64,000 bases of DNA from Streptomyces ambofaciens ATCC 23877 (GCF_001267885.1 NZ_CP012383.1:25659-89658), one strand, 5' to 3'; positions 23,473-31,402 are shown, numbered from the stretch's first letter. Numbers and translations: made by a program. Notes: a model not told the origin generated them from the letters alone.

Positions 23473-24305
23473 GCGGCGGTCTCCAGGCTCGTGGTGGTGG
23501 GGTACAGGGTGGTGACCGAGGCGCCGGCGGCCTGGTCGTCGAAGTCGAAAGCGAGCTGCCCGGGGACGGACACGACCCGCCGGCCACGGCGCCCGGCCCG
23601 GCGGCGGCCCGACCGGAACGGCGAGGACTCGGCAGGACCCGCGGCGCCCGGCCCAGCGGCAGCCTCCGCGGCCGCCACCTCCTGGCGGTCCAGCAGCCCC
23701 CGATCGACCGCCGCGTCCAGCAGCTCCGCACGCGACGCCGACTTCGGCAAACTCAGCTGCGTCTTCAGCCGGGCTATCTGCCACTTCGCCGTCCGCAGCC
23801 CCTCCAGCCCCGCACCCAGCCCCGCAGCCACAGCCACCAGCTCCGGGTCCGCGTGCCGGGCCAGGCCGCGCAGCACCGCGAGCTTCTGCTCCGTCCGCAG
23901 TTGCTCCACCGGCACCGGCACGGGAGCCGCCACCGGCACCGGCGCCGCCTGCCGCTCCTGCACCAGAGCCTTCGTCCGCTCCAGCGCCGTCCGCCCGCCC
24001 AGGATCGCGAACGGCTCCGGCAGTTTCCCCTCCGGCGTCAGGCTCGATCCGTAGGCGAGGCACTGCACCATCACCGGGCAGCCCACGCACACGTCGACCG
24101 CGGCAGACTCCCGCGCCTCCCGCACCTCCCGCTCCTCGCCCCCGTCCACGTCCGGGGCCTGCCACGCGTCCACCGACACGGAGTTGTCGCCGGCCGCCAC
24201 ACGCGGGTTGTCGGGGTCCGGGGCACACCCCCGATACCGGTAGTACGGATGATCCGACAGCGCGGCCAGGGCGACCGCAGCACTCAAACGCTCGGGCTGG
24301 CTCAC
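23469..24305 (-). CDS. Long WhiB-like protein, 278 aa
   Basis: The WhiB pattern is at the N-terminus: C27 in YRGCAPDPDNP, C73/C76 in DVCVGCP, C82 in QCLAYG, then PFAILGGRTALER in place of the usual GVWGG turn. The gap between the first and second Cys is longer than usual. A C-terminal extension of about 160 residues has a helical segment and an Arg-rich stretch (SGRRRAGRRGRR). It probably binds an iron-sulfur cluster and affects sigma-dependent transcription. Confidence 0.8.
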   Translation of the reverse strand: MSQPERLSAAVALAALSDHPYYRYRGCAPDPDNPRVAAGDNSVSVDAWQAPDVDGGEEREVREARESAAVDVCVGCPVMVQCLAYGSSLTPEGKLPEPFAILGGRTALERTKALVQERQAAPVPVAAPVPVPVEQLRTEQKLAVLRGLARHADPELVAVAAGLGAGLEGLRTAKWQIARLKTQLSLPKSASRAELLDAAVDRGLLDRQEVAAAEAAAGPGAAGPAESSPFRSGRRRAGRRGRRVVSVPGQLAFDFDDQAAGASVTTLYPTTTSLETAA

Positions 24306-24586
24306 AGGGAACCCCCTTCCGGGTCATGGGCAGAAAGAACAGAGTCGAGAACCTGGTCGGCCTCGCACAGAACCGCGCCGGCCAACACCGCGGGACCGAG
24401 CCGCCGGTTCAACCGGTCGACGATCACCGACATGTCGTGGTGATGCAGACCGTCCGCCAGACGACGCGCGGCGCGCTCCGCATCCAGAGCGCGCCGCAAC
24501 CGCACCAACCGGACCACCCCCACCGCCACCCCGAGGGCGGCGAGCGCGGCAACCACAGGTCTTGCAGGTATCGAGCATGCTGGCAC
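24302..24586 (-). CDS. Single-pass membrane protein, 94 aa
   Basis: A hydrophobic segment near the N-terminus (PVVAALAALGVAVGVVRLV) is followed by a basic helical domain. The start GTG at 24586 is chosen because GGAGG sits eight bases upstream; another GTG at 24595 is too close to that RBS. It is coupled to the WhiB-like gene by 4 bases. Confidence 0.6.
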   Translation of the reverse strand: MPACSIPARPVVAALAALGVAVGVVRLVRLRRALDAERAARRLADGLHHHDMSVIVDRLNRRLGPAVLAGAVLCEADQVLDSVLSAHDPEGGSL

Positions 24587-24642
24587 TGCACTCACCTCCC
24601 TCGGTGGTGTGCCAGACGGATGGACAGAAACCAGGGCCCGGG

Positions 24643-24897
24643 TCAGGGCCGGTACAGGGCGTTCGACCGGGCCGCGACGTTCTCCGCAGCCTCCGCGGCA
24701 TCCAGGACCGCCACGTCGTGCGCGGCCTGCGCCTTCGCGGACATGGTCCGCCACTCGGCCATCTCGGCCTCCCACCTCCGCCGATACGACGACGGCTTCC
24801 GCCGCTCCCACCACAAGGCCAGGACCGTGCCGACAGCGGAAACCAGGAGGATCACCGGGATCACCCAGCGCTGCGGTTCAGACAGGAAATCGGGCAT
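24643..24897 (-). CDS. Single-pass membrane protein with helical tail, 84 aa
   Basis: One TM segment (WVIPVILLVSAVGTVLALWW) is followed by a basic linker and an amphipathic helix. It resembles small actinophage membrane proteins. No lysis role can be inferred, as it lies outside the lysis module. Confidence 0.65.
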   Translation of the reverse strand: MPDFLSEPQRWVIPVILLVSAVGTVLALWWERRKPSSYRRRWEAEMAEWRTMSAKAQAAHDVAVLDAAEAAENVAARSNALYRP

Positions 24898-25011
24898 GAC
24901 GGAGCTCCGTTCGGCGATAGCCGGGAAGGGAGGGATGGTTCGGATGCCCCAGGCGGGGACTTCAGGGAGGACGAGCCTCCAAAGGGCCGCAGAACGCGGG
25001 CCCGAAGTGGT

Positions 25012-26064
25012 TCAGGCGGCGACGGTAGAGCCGTCCGAAGCAACCGCCGGAATACCGAAGGCCGCAGCAATCACGTGCTGAGCCAGCAGACAGGGGACAG
25101 CATTCCCCACCTGTTCCAGTTGCTTGGTGCGACTCCCCTGGAACGGATGGTCCGCCGGGAAGGACTGGAGAACGGCAGCGTCCCGGACAGACAAGCGGAT
25201 CGTGTCGCGCCGACCGCCCCGGTAGGCGGGCAACTCTTCGGCAGGCACAAGCCGCTTGCAGTCGATCCACCGACCGGCATCGCGCTCGCCGTAGAGGGTG
25301 GCTCGGGCGCCGGAACCACCAACGCAGGAGGGATCCGGACCGCCTGCCGCAGTCCCGACCATCACGGTCAGGGCCGGCCGGTGCGTCATGCCCCATCCGA
25401 TGGCCTCGGCCATCGACACCCATGGCTTCAGTCCAAAGCCTTCTTGGACGTTGGTGGCGCCCTTGCGGTAGCGATGGTGGGTCGGCTCCGGAAGCCGGGC
25501 TGTGCCGTCCAGTGTGGCGACGAGGAACGCCCGAGTACGGGTCTGGGGGACGCCGTACTCCTCGGCGGACAGTCGACCGGTGGCGACGCTGTAGCCCTCC
25601 GGTTGCAGGAGCTCAGCGAACTCCTCCCACACCGAAAGAACGGTGGGCACCTGCTCCAGGAGCAGCGTCCGGTACGGGCGCCCACCGTCCACCGCAGCCA
25701 GAGCCCAGCGCAGTGGCTCCAGGACCAGCCCGGTCCGCTCATCATCGAACCCGGCCAGCGCTTCGGTGATGGCCTGCCGGGCCGCCAGCCGCCGCGCAAG
25801 GTCGAGGATGGTGTCCAAGGCGGCCCGACCGCGGCCCTTCCCGCTGACCGAGAACGTCTGGCAGGGCGGGGAACCGATGAGGTCCGTGGCGTCCGGGAAG
25901 TCGGCGGGCCCATATGTCCGGACATCGCCCTCCACCGTGGCCAGACCCGCAGCGCGGCGGGTCTCGCAGGCGGCATGATCGCGTTCGATGCCGATCACGT
26001 CCAAGCCGAGCCGGGTCGCCCCAACATCCCAGCCGCCGGGGCCAGCGAACAGGTCGACCATCAT
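25012..26064 (-). CDS. DNA cytosine-C5 methyltransferase, 350 aa
   Basis: Transfers methyl groups from S-adenosylmethionine to C5 of cytosine. Motif I is DLFAGPGGWDVG (4-15), motif IV GSPPCQTFS with nucleophile C68, motif VI LLEQVP with E136, motif VIII QTRTRAFLVA (173-182), and motif X LEQVGNAVP near the C-terminus. The region between VIII and IX, which sets target specificity, differs from the adjacent paralogue. No restriction enzyme is seen beside it, so protecting phage DNA from host restriction is the likely role. The ATG at 26064 overlaps the upstream stop. Confidence 0.93.
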   Translation of the reverse strand: MMVDLFAGPGGWDVGATRLGLDVIGIERDHAACETRRAAGLATVEGDVRTYGPADFPDATDLIGSPPCQTFSVSGKGRGRAALDTILDLARRLAARQAITEALAGFDDERTGLVLEPLRWALAAVDGGRPYRTLLLEQVPTVLSVWEEFAELLQPEGYSVATGRLSAEEYGVPQTRTRAFLVATLDGTARLPEPTHHRYRKGATNVQEGFGLKPWVSMAEAIGWGMTHRPALTVMVGTAAGGPDPSCVGGSGARATLYGERDAGRWIDCKRLVPAEELPAYRGGRRDTIRLSVRDAAVLQSFPADHPFQGSRTKQLEQVGNAVPCLLAQHVIAAAFGIPAVASDGSTVAA

Positions 26065-27317
26065 GCGGCGGCCTCCAAGGCCACGCCGACCGGGATGCCA
26101 GTAGCGGCCGAGACGACGTGCGCCGCCAAGAGCGGCGGAACGGCGTTGCCGACCTGCTCGAACTGCTTCGTCTTCGTGCCCTGGAACGGGTAGTCCGGGC
26201 GGAACGACTGAAGGACAGCGGCCTCGGCGACGGTGATGCGCACGGTGTCGGGGCTGGCGAACTGGGACTCGCCGCCGGCGTCGCGGTTGCGGTGGCCGGG
26301 CGGCGCGATCCGGTTGGTGGCGCACACCGTGGTGGCCGGGCGCTGCTGGACCCACTCAATTCGAGCCGAATTGTTGCCGAAAGCCATGGTCGGCGCGGGC
26401 TCCTCAATGCCGCGTATCGCGGCCCGCTCCTGGTTGCCGTTGCGCAGCACCCACTGCCCACCCGACTTCGAGGTGAAGGCGGGCGCCGGCGCGGTGTACG
26501 GGTCGGCGGTCTGGCGGCTGCCGTCGGCGCGCTGGTCGCGATTCGTGTGGAGCACCCACGAACGGGCCTTCTCAGTGAGCGCCCACGACGGCCGGTCGGC
26601 GGGAAACTCGTTCCCCCCAGCAGTCTTCCGGTCCCCGCGGGTGTTCACGGTCAGCCCCTCGACCCATCCGAGCGCTTCCGCCATGGACACCCACTGCTCC
26701 AGGCGCTCACCGAACAAGTCGTCCGCCGGCTCCTTCGCATGCGTCGGCGCCGGCGCGGTCACCGGCCGAACCCGGGAGGCGATGAGGATCGCCCGCTTGC
26801 GGGTCTGCGGGACGCCGTAGTCGGCAGAGTTGAGGACCCCCACCCACGTGCTGTAGCCCCACTGCTGGAGGTACAGAGCGTACTGACGCCAAAGCGGGAG
26901 AACGTCGGGGACTTCCTCCATGCACACCCACTCGGGGCGGAGGTCGTACAGCCAGCGCATCGGCTCCGCGGCCAGCAACGACCGTTCGTCCTTGCACTGG
27001 GCGACGAGTTCGGCCCGACTGTCCCGGCCGTGCGCCAGGTCGTGGGCCGCCTGGTGCACCAGCGGCTGGTCCGCCAGGCCCCCACGCTTCCCCGCCCGGG
27101 ACCACGCCTGGCACGGCGGTGACGCGATCAGACCCTTGATCCGACCCACGAACGGGGAGGTGGGGTAGGCGGCGACGTCGGTCTGGATGACAGGGTGCCC
27201 GGCGGCGTGCGCGGTCAGGCACGCCGCCCGGTCCCACTCAAGACCGATGTCCGTCAGCCCCAGCAGGCGCAGGCCCTCAGACCAGCCCCGCGGACCGGCG
27301 AACAGGTCGACGATCAC
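26061..27317 (-). CDS. DNA cytosine-C5 methyltransferase, 418 aa
   Basis: Second, longer C5-methyltransferase, adjacent to and clearly related to the one downstream. Motif I is DLFAGPRGWSEG (4-15), motif IV ASPPCQAWS with C69, motif VI CMEEVP, motif VIII QTRKRAILIAS, and the C-terminal FEQVGNAVPPLL. Its variable region (about 220-340) is long, suggesting a different target. The AxSPPC loop and the motif order are intact, so it should be active. It is coupled to recT upstream by a 4-base overlap. Confidence 0.93.
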   Translation of the reverse strand: MIVDLFAGPRGWSEGLRLLGLTDIGLEWDRAACLTAHAAGHPVIQTDVAAYPTSPFVGRIKGLIASPPCQAWSRAGKRGGLADQPLVHQAAHDLAHGRDSRAELVAQCKDERSLLAAEPMRWLYDLRPEWVCMEEVPDVLPLWRQYALYLQQWGYSTWVGVLNSADYGVPQTRKRAILIASRVRPVTAPAPTHAKEPADDLFGERLEQWVSMAEALGWVEGLTVNTRGDRKTAGGNEFPADRPSWALTEKARSWVLHTNRDQRADGSRQTADPYTAPAPAFTSKSGGQWVLRNGNQERAAIRGIEEPAPTMAFGNNSARIEWVQQRPATTVCATNRIAPPGHRNRDAGGESQFASPDTVRITVAEAAVLQSFRPDYPFQGTKTKQFEQVGNAVPPLLAAHVVSAATGIPVGVALEAAA

Positions 27318-28546
27318 GCGGCGCTCCTCTCCGTGTCGCCGCCCTGTGCGGCCTTCTGCTGCTTCACAGCCGTCTCCAGCAGGTCCAGCAGCTCACGGAA
27401 CGGCATCTGCTCCCTTGCCGGCGGCGGGCCCTCCACGTACAGGTCGATGACTTCCTTCACCGTCGCCTCACCACGAATCTGGGTGAGCGCATCAGCGTTC
27501 ATGCGCATGTCGATCGCCTGGAGATACAGCCTGTCCAGGACCTCGTCATCACCACCCTCAGCAAGAACCTCGGCCTCCACGATCCCGCCGTTGCGGGGCC
27601 CGTCGTACGCGGCCTCGGCGGCGGGGTCGATGTCGGAGGGCTCCGGGTCGCCAGACTCGGCGGCGGCCATGGCTTCGGCCCGGGAGGCGACCTGGCGACC
27701 GATGGCGGTGATCTGGTCGAGATACTCCGTCGGGGCACCAGCGTTCTTCGCCTCCTGCCACAGGGCGCGGACCGCGTCGGCGGACTTGGCGGCCTGGGCC
27801 TCGGCAAGGTAGTCGCGGCGCTCCCGCTGCACCGGCGGCGTGTTCGGCGTCGACTGCACAACGCTCATACGCGGCTGCTCCTGGTCGGCGTTGTCCGCCT
27901 GCGCCATCTCCTCGGCCGTGTAGACGCCGGCGAGGTCGTGCGGGAACGCCTTCCGAAGCGCCAACGCTTCGGCGCACTTGGCGATCTGCCCGGCGGGCAT
28001 CTTTGCCCACAGGCCCTTGGGGTTGCCGTCCGGAAACGTCTGCACGTACTCGCGGAACGTGGCGACCGCGGAGAAACGCTGCCCATTGCGGACCACGGTC
28101 ACCTTTGCGGCCGCCGGCGGCTCGTCGGCCAGCCACACGTCACGCCACCGACCGGACGGGTCGCACCACACGGTGTCCTCGTAGCCGTACGTGCCGCCGG
28201 TCTGCGCGGTCACGCGCTGGGCGATGACGCGGTACCCGTCGATGCCGGTCTGCGGCGTGTAGACCTCGCGGCCGTCCTTCTTGCTGAACCGGCCGATGAG
28301 GTAGATCTGCCGGGAGAACGGGTCGAGGCCGGTGCGCTGGCACAGGTGCAGGAAGCCGGACAGTTCGGCGGCGGTCACCTGGTCCTTGATGCCGGATTGG
28401 CGGAGGACGGCGGCCTGCTCGGGCGTCCAGTTGGTCTGGTCGGGGCGGATGGCGAGGGCGCCGCCGGTCTTGGTGGGCTGGTTTTGGGTGTGCGAGGTGG
28501 GGCCCTCCGCCGTGCTGCTGGCGAGGGCCTCGGTGGTAGCAACCAC
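27314..28546 (-). CDS. recT: RecT/Bet-family single-strand annealing recombinase, 410 aa
   Basis: Phage annealing protein of the Red-beta/RecT group. The core is about residues 30-215: LSGFLHLCQRTGLDPFSRQI, YTPQTGIDGYRVIAQR, VKVTVVRNGQRFSAVATFRE and IAKCAEALALRKAFPHDLAG, a hallmark of Bet proteins. The C-terminal half is acidic and helical and probably binds partners. It anneals complementary single strands during replication or repair. No exonuclease partner is recognisable nearby; two methyltransferase genes occupy the downstream place. Confidence 0.92.
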   Translation of the reverse strand: MVATTEALASSTAEGPTSHTQNQPTKTGGALAIRPDQTNWTPEQAAVLRQSGIKDQVTAAELSGFLHLCQRTGLDPFSRQIYLIGRFSKKDGREVYTPQTGIDGYRVIAQRVTAQTGGTYGYEDTVWCDPSGRWRDVWLADEPPAAAKVTVVRNGQRFSAVATFREYVQTFPDGNPKGLWAKMPAGQIAKCAEALALRKAFPHDLAGVYTAEEMAQADNADQEQPRMSVVQSTPNTPPVQRERRDYLAEAQAAKSADAVRALWQEAKNAGAPTEYLDQITAIGRQVASRAEAMAAAESGDPEPSDIDPAAEAAYDGPRNGGIVEAEVLAEGGDDEVLDRLYLQAIDMRMNADALTQIRGEATVKEVIDLYVEGPPPAREQMPFRELLDLLETAVKQQKAAQGGDTERSAA

Positions 28547-28584
28547 GTGAGGTCTCCAATGTGGGGTTGTACGAGATACCGGAG

Positions 28585-28621
28585 GGCGGGTCTGGTTGTC
28601 GGCGTCCAGACCGGCCCCGCC
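28585..28621 (-). terminator. Stem-loop between RHH-array gene and recT (attenuator candidate)
   Basis: GGTCTGG and CCAGACC form a perfect inner stem, with GGCGG/CCGCC outside. It lies in the 84-bp gap between the two genes and has no T-tract, so partial termination or mRNA stabilisation is more likely than a full stop. Confidence 0.45.
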
Positions 28622-28630
28622 GGCCGATGC

Positions 28631-29494
28631 CTACTCGGCCCGGTCGGCTTCGATCCCGAGCTGGTCCAGCAGATAGTCGATCGCCAGCACGTTCGGGCCC
28701 GTCTTCGCGTTCAACACCGGGTGGCCCTTGCAGGCCTCCTTCACCCGGTCATGCAGAGCATCGTTCGGACGCATCCGCATCGGAACCATGTCCGCCGCAT
28801 CCTCAGCACTCCACACCACCGGCTGCGGATCGAACTCGCCGTCCAAGAACTTCTGAAAGCCCTCGTTGACGATGTCGTGCACCCGCTCACCCGAAGCCGC
28901 GGACAGCTCACGAATCAGATCCCGCACCCGGCGAGGCACCTCCGGATTACGCTCCGCGCCCTGCGGCAGAGCCACACGAGCACCCGGCGCATACCGGCCC
29001 AGCTTGTACGTGAACATCAGATACTCGGCAGCCACCCGCGCCGACGACGCACGCCGGTCGTGGGTCTCCTGCCGGATCTTCTCCGTCGCCTGCGTCGACA
29101 GCAGCTTGGACGCCATCACGTTCAGGTTCACCCGGGCCTCCGGCTGAACGGAGCGGCGGTCGACCCAGCGCGGCATCTTGAACCGGCCGGCCAGGTACTC
29201 CGCCAGACCCTCGTTCACCTTCGCCGTCAGCGTCGTCGCCGCCGGATCAGCCGCCGCAGCAGCCTTGATCTGATCGCGGATGCTCTCCGGGATGTTCATC
29301 GCCAGGTTGTGGCTGCCCTCCACACGGGAGGGGTCAGTGGCGCGGAGCTGCTCCCAACCGCCCGGCGCCAGGGCCGCGTCCACGAAGGCAGCGAGGTCGG
29401 CTCGCTGCGTGCCGGCGACGAACGCCGACACTTCGGCGAGTCCGTCACGCAGCGACGGGCGTGTGGTGGAACGGTCGGCGGGAGTGCGGGCCAC
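28631..29494 (-). CDS. Protein with tandem ribbon-helix-helix-like repeats, 287 aa
   Basis: At least three, perhaps four, segments of about 45 residues look like RHH units (short strand plus two helices): 63-104 (NLAMNIPESIRDQIKAAAAA onward), 122-166 (VNLNVMASKLLSTQATEKI), 183-222 (NPEVPRRVRDLIRELSAASG), and 237-280 (MVPMRMRPNDALHDRVKEAC). RHH repressors normally work as dimers of single units; a tandem chain would be a built-in multimer. I used the GTG at 29494, which has AAAGGA upstream. It is the first gene after the divergent promoter at 29.65 kb, so it may bind the operators there. Confidence 0.6.
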   Translation of the reverse strand: MARTPADRSTTRPSLRDGLAEVSAFVAGTQRADLAAFVDAALAPGGWEQLRATDPSRVEGSHNLAMNIPESIRDQIKAAAAADPAATTLTAKVNEGLAEYLAGRFKMPRWVDRRSVQPEARVNLNVMASKLLSTQATEKIRQETHDRRASSARVAAEYLMFTYKLGRYAPGARVALPQGAERNPEVPRRVRDLIRELSAASGERVHDIVNEGFQKFLDGEFDPQPVVWSAEDAADMVPMRMRPNDALHDRVKEACKGHPVLNAKTGPNVLAIDYLLDQLGIEADRAE

Positions 29495-29594
29495 GAGGGG
29501 TCCTTTCGGCGGTGTACGCCGCCGTGATCCTGCATGACCCGGCGGGCGTGTGGGGGCGTTGACCACGCCAGTTTCCTCCATTCGTATTGCGGAT

Positions 29595-29610
29595 GCCATA
29601 GGGCTATGGC
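29595..29610. promoter_or_regulatory. Palindrome in the leader of the RHH-array gene
   Basis: GCCATAG-GG-CTATGGC has 7-bp perfect arms. The half-sites resemble those of the CTATKG operators but face the other way and have a 2-bp instead of a 6-bp spacer. It lies about 35-40 nt downstream of the predicted leftward transcription start. Confidence 0.5.
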
Positions 29611-29644
29611 GGTGGTTGAGGTGCGCTGTTTCCTAGCAACACCA

Positions 29645-29692
29645 ACCATACCCGCAGACCTATTGTGCATGCAATAGCTTCGTGGGTATGGT
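29645..29692. promoter_or_regulatory. Divergent promoter pair around a palindromic operator (copy C)
   Basis: CTATTG-TGCATG-CAATAG (29660-29677) carries both -35 regions: TTGTGC (29663-29668, plus) and TTGCAT (29674-29669, minus). Each is followed after exactly 18 bp by GGG-TATGGT as -10 (29687-29692 plus; 29650-29645 minus). A protein on the palindrome would control both directions: the WYL gene rightward and the RHH-array/recT/methyltransferase operon leftward. Confidence 0.7.
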
Positions 29693-29724
29693 GGAACCAT
29701 CACCACACGGCGAGGGGACACCGA

Positions 29725-30123
29725 ATGCGCATCACCAAGAACCAGACCACCCGCAAGACCCTCGCCGACCTCTACCGCAGCATCGACCGCGCCACCGTCG
29801 TCACGATCACCTACCGCGACGAGAAAGGCGAGGAGACGATCCGTAGCATCGAGCCGTACGAGATCCGCACCACCAAAGCCGGCCGCATCCAGGTCCGCGC
29901 CATGTGCCGCCTCCGCGGCGACGCCCGCTCCTTCTACGTCGACCAGGTCGTGTCCTACACCTGCCACCGGATGGCGTTCGTCCTCGACCGGCCGGAGGCA
30001 ACGACCCCCGCCGGACAGGGCATCGTGGTCCGTAGCGCCGCACAGCTCATCGCCCGCGAACTCGGACGCGACTACCTCCCCGCACGCCGCCTTGCACGTA
30101 CCGACCTCGCACCCGCCGCCTAG
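29725..30123 (+). CDS. WYL-domain protein, candidate regulator, 132 aa
   Basis: Residues about 20-80 resemble a WYL (Sm-like) ligand-binding domain: VVTITYRDEKGEETIRSIEP, YEIRTTKAGRIQVRA and SFYVDQVVSYTCHR. WYL domains sense nucleotides or single-stranded DNA and occur in transcription regulators of phage-defence and DNA-damage genes. No HTH is attached here. A GAGGGG RBS precedes the ATG. It is expressed from the rightward half of the divergent promoter, so it is a candidate for the switch controlling the operators. Confidence 0.7.
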   Translation: MRITKNQTTRKTLADLYRSIDRATVVTITYRDEKGEETIRSIEPYEIRTTKAGRIQVRAMCRLRGDARSFYVDQVVSYTCHRMAFVLDRPEATTPAGQGIVVRSAAQLIARELGRDYLPARRLARTDLAPAA

Positions 30124-30133
30124 GGAGAATCCC

Positions 30134-30481
30134 ATGTCGAACACCGACAAGCCCTACGAAGTTCTGATCACTGGAGCCGGGTTCTCCCAGCCCGCCAGGT
30201 TCGCCACCGTAGAAGAGGCCTACGCCGAAGCCCACCGTGTCCGCAAGGACGCCGAAGCTGGCGAACGCGTGACCTTCACCAACCTGATCGGACAGACAGG
30301 CGCGCACCTCGTCCTCGGCATCCGCATCAACGGCTGGAACCCGATCACCAACACCTGGCTCACCCACGCCGACCTTTGGAGCGCGAGGAAGCCCTCGCCC
30401 GACGCCCTCACCCCGATCCCCGCAGACTGGCACGGCGTTCCACTGCCCGACGACTGGTACGGCAAGTCGACGGCCGTCTGA
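30134..30481 (+). CDS. Hypothetical protein, 115 aa
   Basis: A soluble alpha/beta protein (MSNTDKPYEVLITGAGFSQP onward) with a Trp/Pro-rich tail (PADWHGVPLPDDWYGKST). It starts 10 nt after the WYL gene and ends just before a terminator, so the two genes form one unit. The family is unknown. Confidence 0.7.
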   Translation: MSNTDKPYEVLITGAGFSQPARFATVEEAYAEAHRVRKDAEAGERVTFTNLIGQTGAHLVLGIRINGWNPITNTWLTHADLWSARKPSPDALTPIPADWHGVPLPDDWYGKSTAV

Positions 30482-30498
30482 CCTCCGCTCAGCAGGAA

Positions 30499-30526
30499 GG
30501 CCACCGCCCTGTGTTGGGTGGTGGCC
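30499..30526 (+). terminator. Terminator of the WYL operon
   Basis: GGCCACC...GGTGGCC with an inner CCC/GGG pair. It lies 18 nt after the second gene of the unit. Confidence 0.65.
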
Positions 30527-30550
30527 GAGTCGTAGAGATCGCGCAGACGG

Positions 30551-30577
30551 AGTCTAACCTTGAAGCCCTTTGCGGGG
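30551..30577 (+). repeat. 27-nt repeat, copy 2 (first copy at 16494-16520)
   Basis: Same AGTCTA-N5-GAAGCCCTTTGCGGGG pattern as near 16.5 kb. A TAACCT (30555-30560) within it could be a -10 for the gene at 30603, with the following bases folding into a leader hairpin (AGCCC...GGGCT). Confidence 0.5.
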
Positions 30578-30602
30578 CTACCGCCTCTGACGAACCCGCA
30601 GA

Positions 30603-31133
30603 ATGGAGCCCGTGACCGTGACCCACCAGACCGCCCTCTTCGGCCAGCACCAGATGGCTCTGGTCCGCCAGGACAGCGTCGCGCGGCGCTGGCAGTGCAC
30701 CGAGTGCGGCGTGCGAGCGGAGCACTGGTTCAACGCGCAGTCCCGGTACGAGACCCGGCGGTGGATCGACTGGACGGCTCCCGACGGGCGTACCTGGTAC
30801 ACGGACTTCCGCGACGGGTACGCCGATCCGCCGGCCTGCCCCCTGCCCGGTATCCCCGCCGTGTGCCCGTGGGAGACGCCGTTCGTCCAGCTGTACCGCG
30901 GGGCGTGGGGCGACGTGCACCTGGACACGGCGATGCGGACCTGGTGTGAGCGGCATCAGCAGGCGATCAGCGAGTGCACCGACCCCGGCCCGTACTGCCC
31001 CGGATGGCAGGCACACGAGGACGGGGAGCCCGGCATGCCCGGACCGTGCACCGGTCGGGAGAACTCCTGCAAGTGCATGTGCCCGGCCTGCTGCGGCGAC
31101 ACCCCCGACGTGTGGGGCGCCCCCGTCTACTGA
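30603..31133 (+). CDS. Cys-rich hypothetical protein, 176 aa
   Basis: The N-terminal CTECGVRAEH and the C-terminal CTGRENSCKCMCPACCGDTP give many cysteines and probably two zinc sites. The middle is aromatic-rich (WIDWTAPDGRTWYTDFRDGY). A GTG at 30612 with GGAG upstream is an alternative start. It is a single-gene unit. The function is unknown. Confidence 0.65.
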   Translation: MEPVTVTHQTALFGQHQMALVRQDSVARRWQCTECGVRAEHWFNAQSRYETRRWIDWTAPDGRTWYTDFRDGYADPPACPLPGIPAVCPWETPFVQLYRGAWGDVHLDTAMRTWCERHQQAISECTDPGPYCPGWQAHEDGEPGMPGPCTGRENSCKCMCPACCGDTPDVWGAPVY

Positions 31134-31244
31134 CGGACACGCCGCCCCGGCAGGGGGGAACGCGGGCCGGTCTTCCGTCATACGGTGCCTCTACGACCTG
31201 CGGAACCCCGCCCGGACCGCCCTCCCACCACCATGCTGATCTTT

Positions 31245-31361
31245 CAGTAAAACCTCGGGACACCCCCACCCAGCAGCCCCATCGTGGTGTACGGCGCGGA
31301 CCCAGCCCACCCCTCGCCCACGCGACATCCCCTAGTGGGTGGTGGTCCCGAGGTTTTACTG
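31245..31361. repeat. 17-bp perfect inverted repeat (longer when imperfect) around an 83-bp core
   Basis: CAGTAAAACCTCGGGAC at 31245-31261 recurs inverted at 31345-31361. Partial matches extend the arms outward to GATC and inward through ACCC-type bases to about 33 bp. The right arm reaches the promoter of the recombinase-like gene at 31403. It may be a recombinase-binding (att arm) or operator structure. Confidence 0.65.
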
Positions 31362-31367
31362 AGGATC

Positions 31368-31396
31368 TTGATCTGGTGTGGGGTGCGGGCACAATA
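31368..31396 (+). promoter_or_regulatory. Promoter for a leaderless recombinase-like gene
   Basis: TTGATC (31368-31373) and CACAAT (31390-31395) are 16 bp apart. The predicted start is at or next to the ATG at 31403, with no RBS between, so a leaderless mRNA is likely. Confidence 0.5.
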
Positions 31397-31402
31397 GGGC
31401 CC

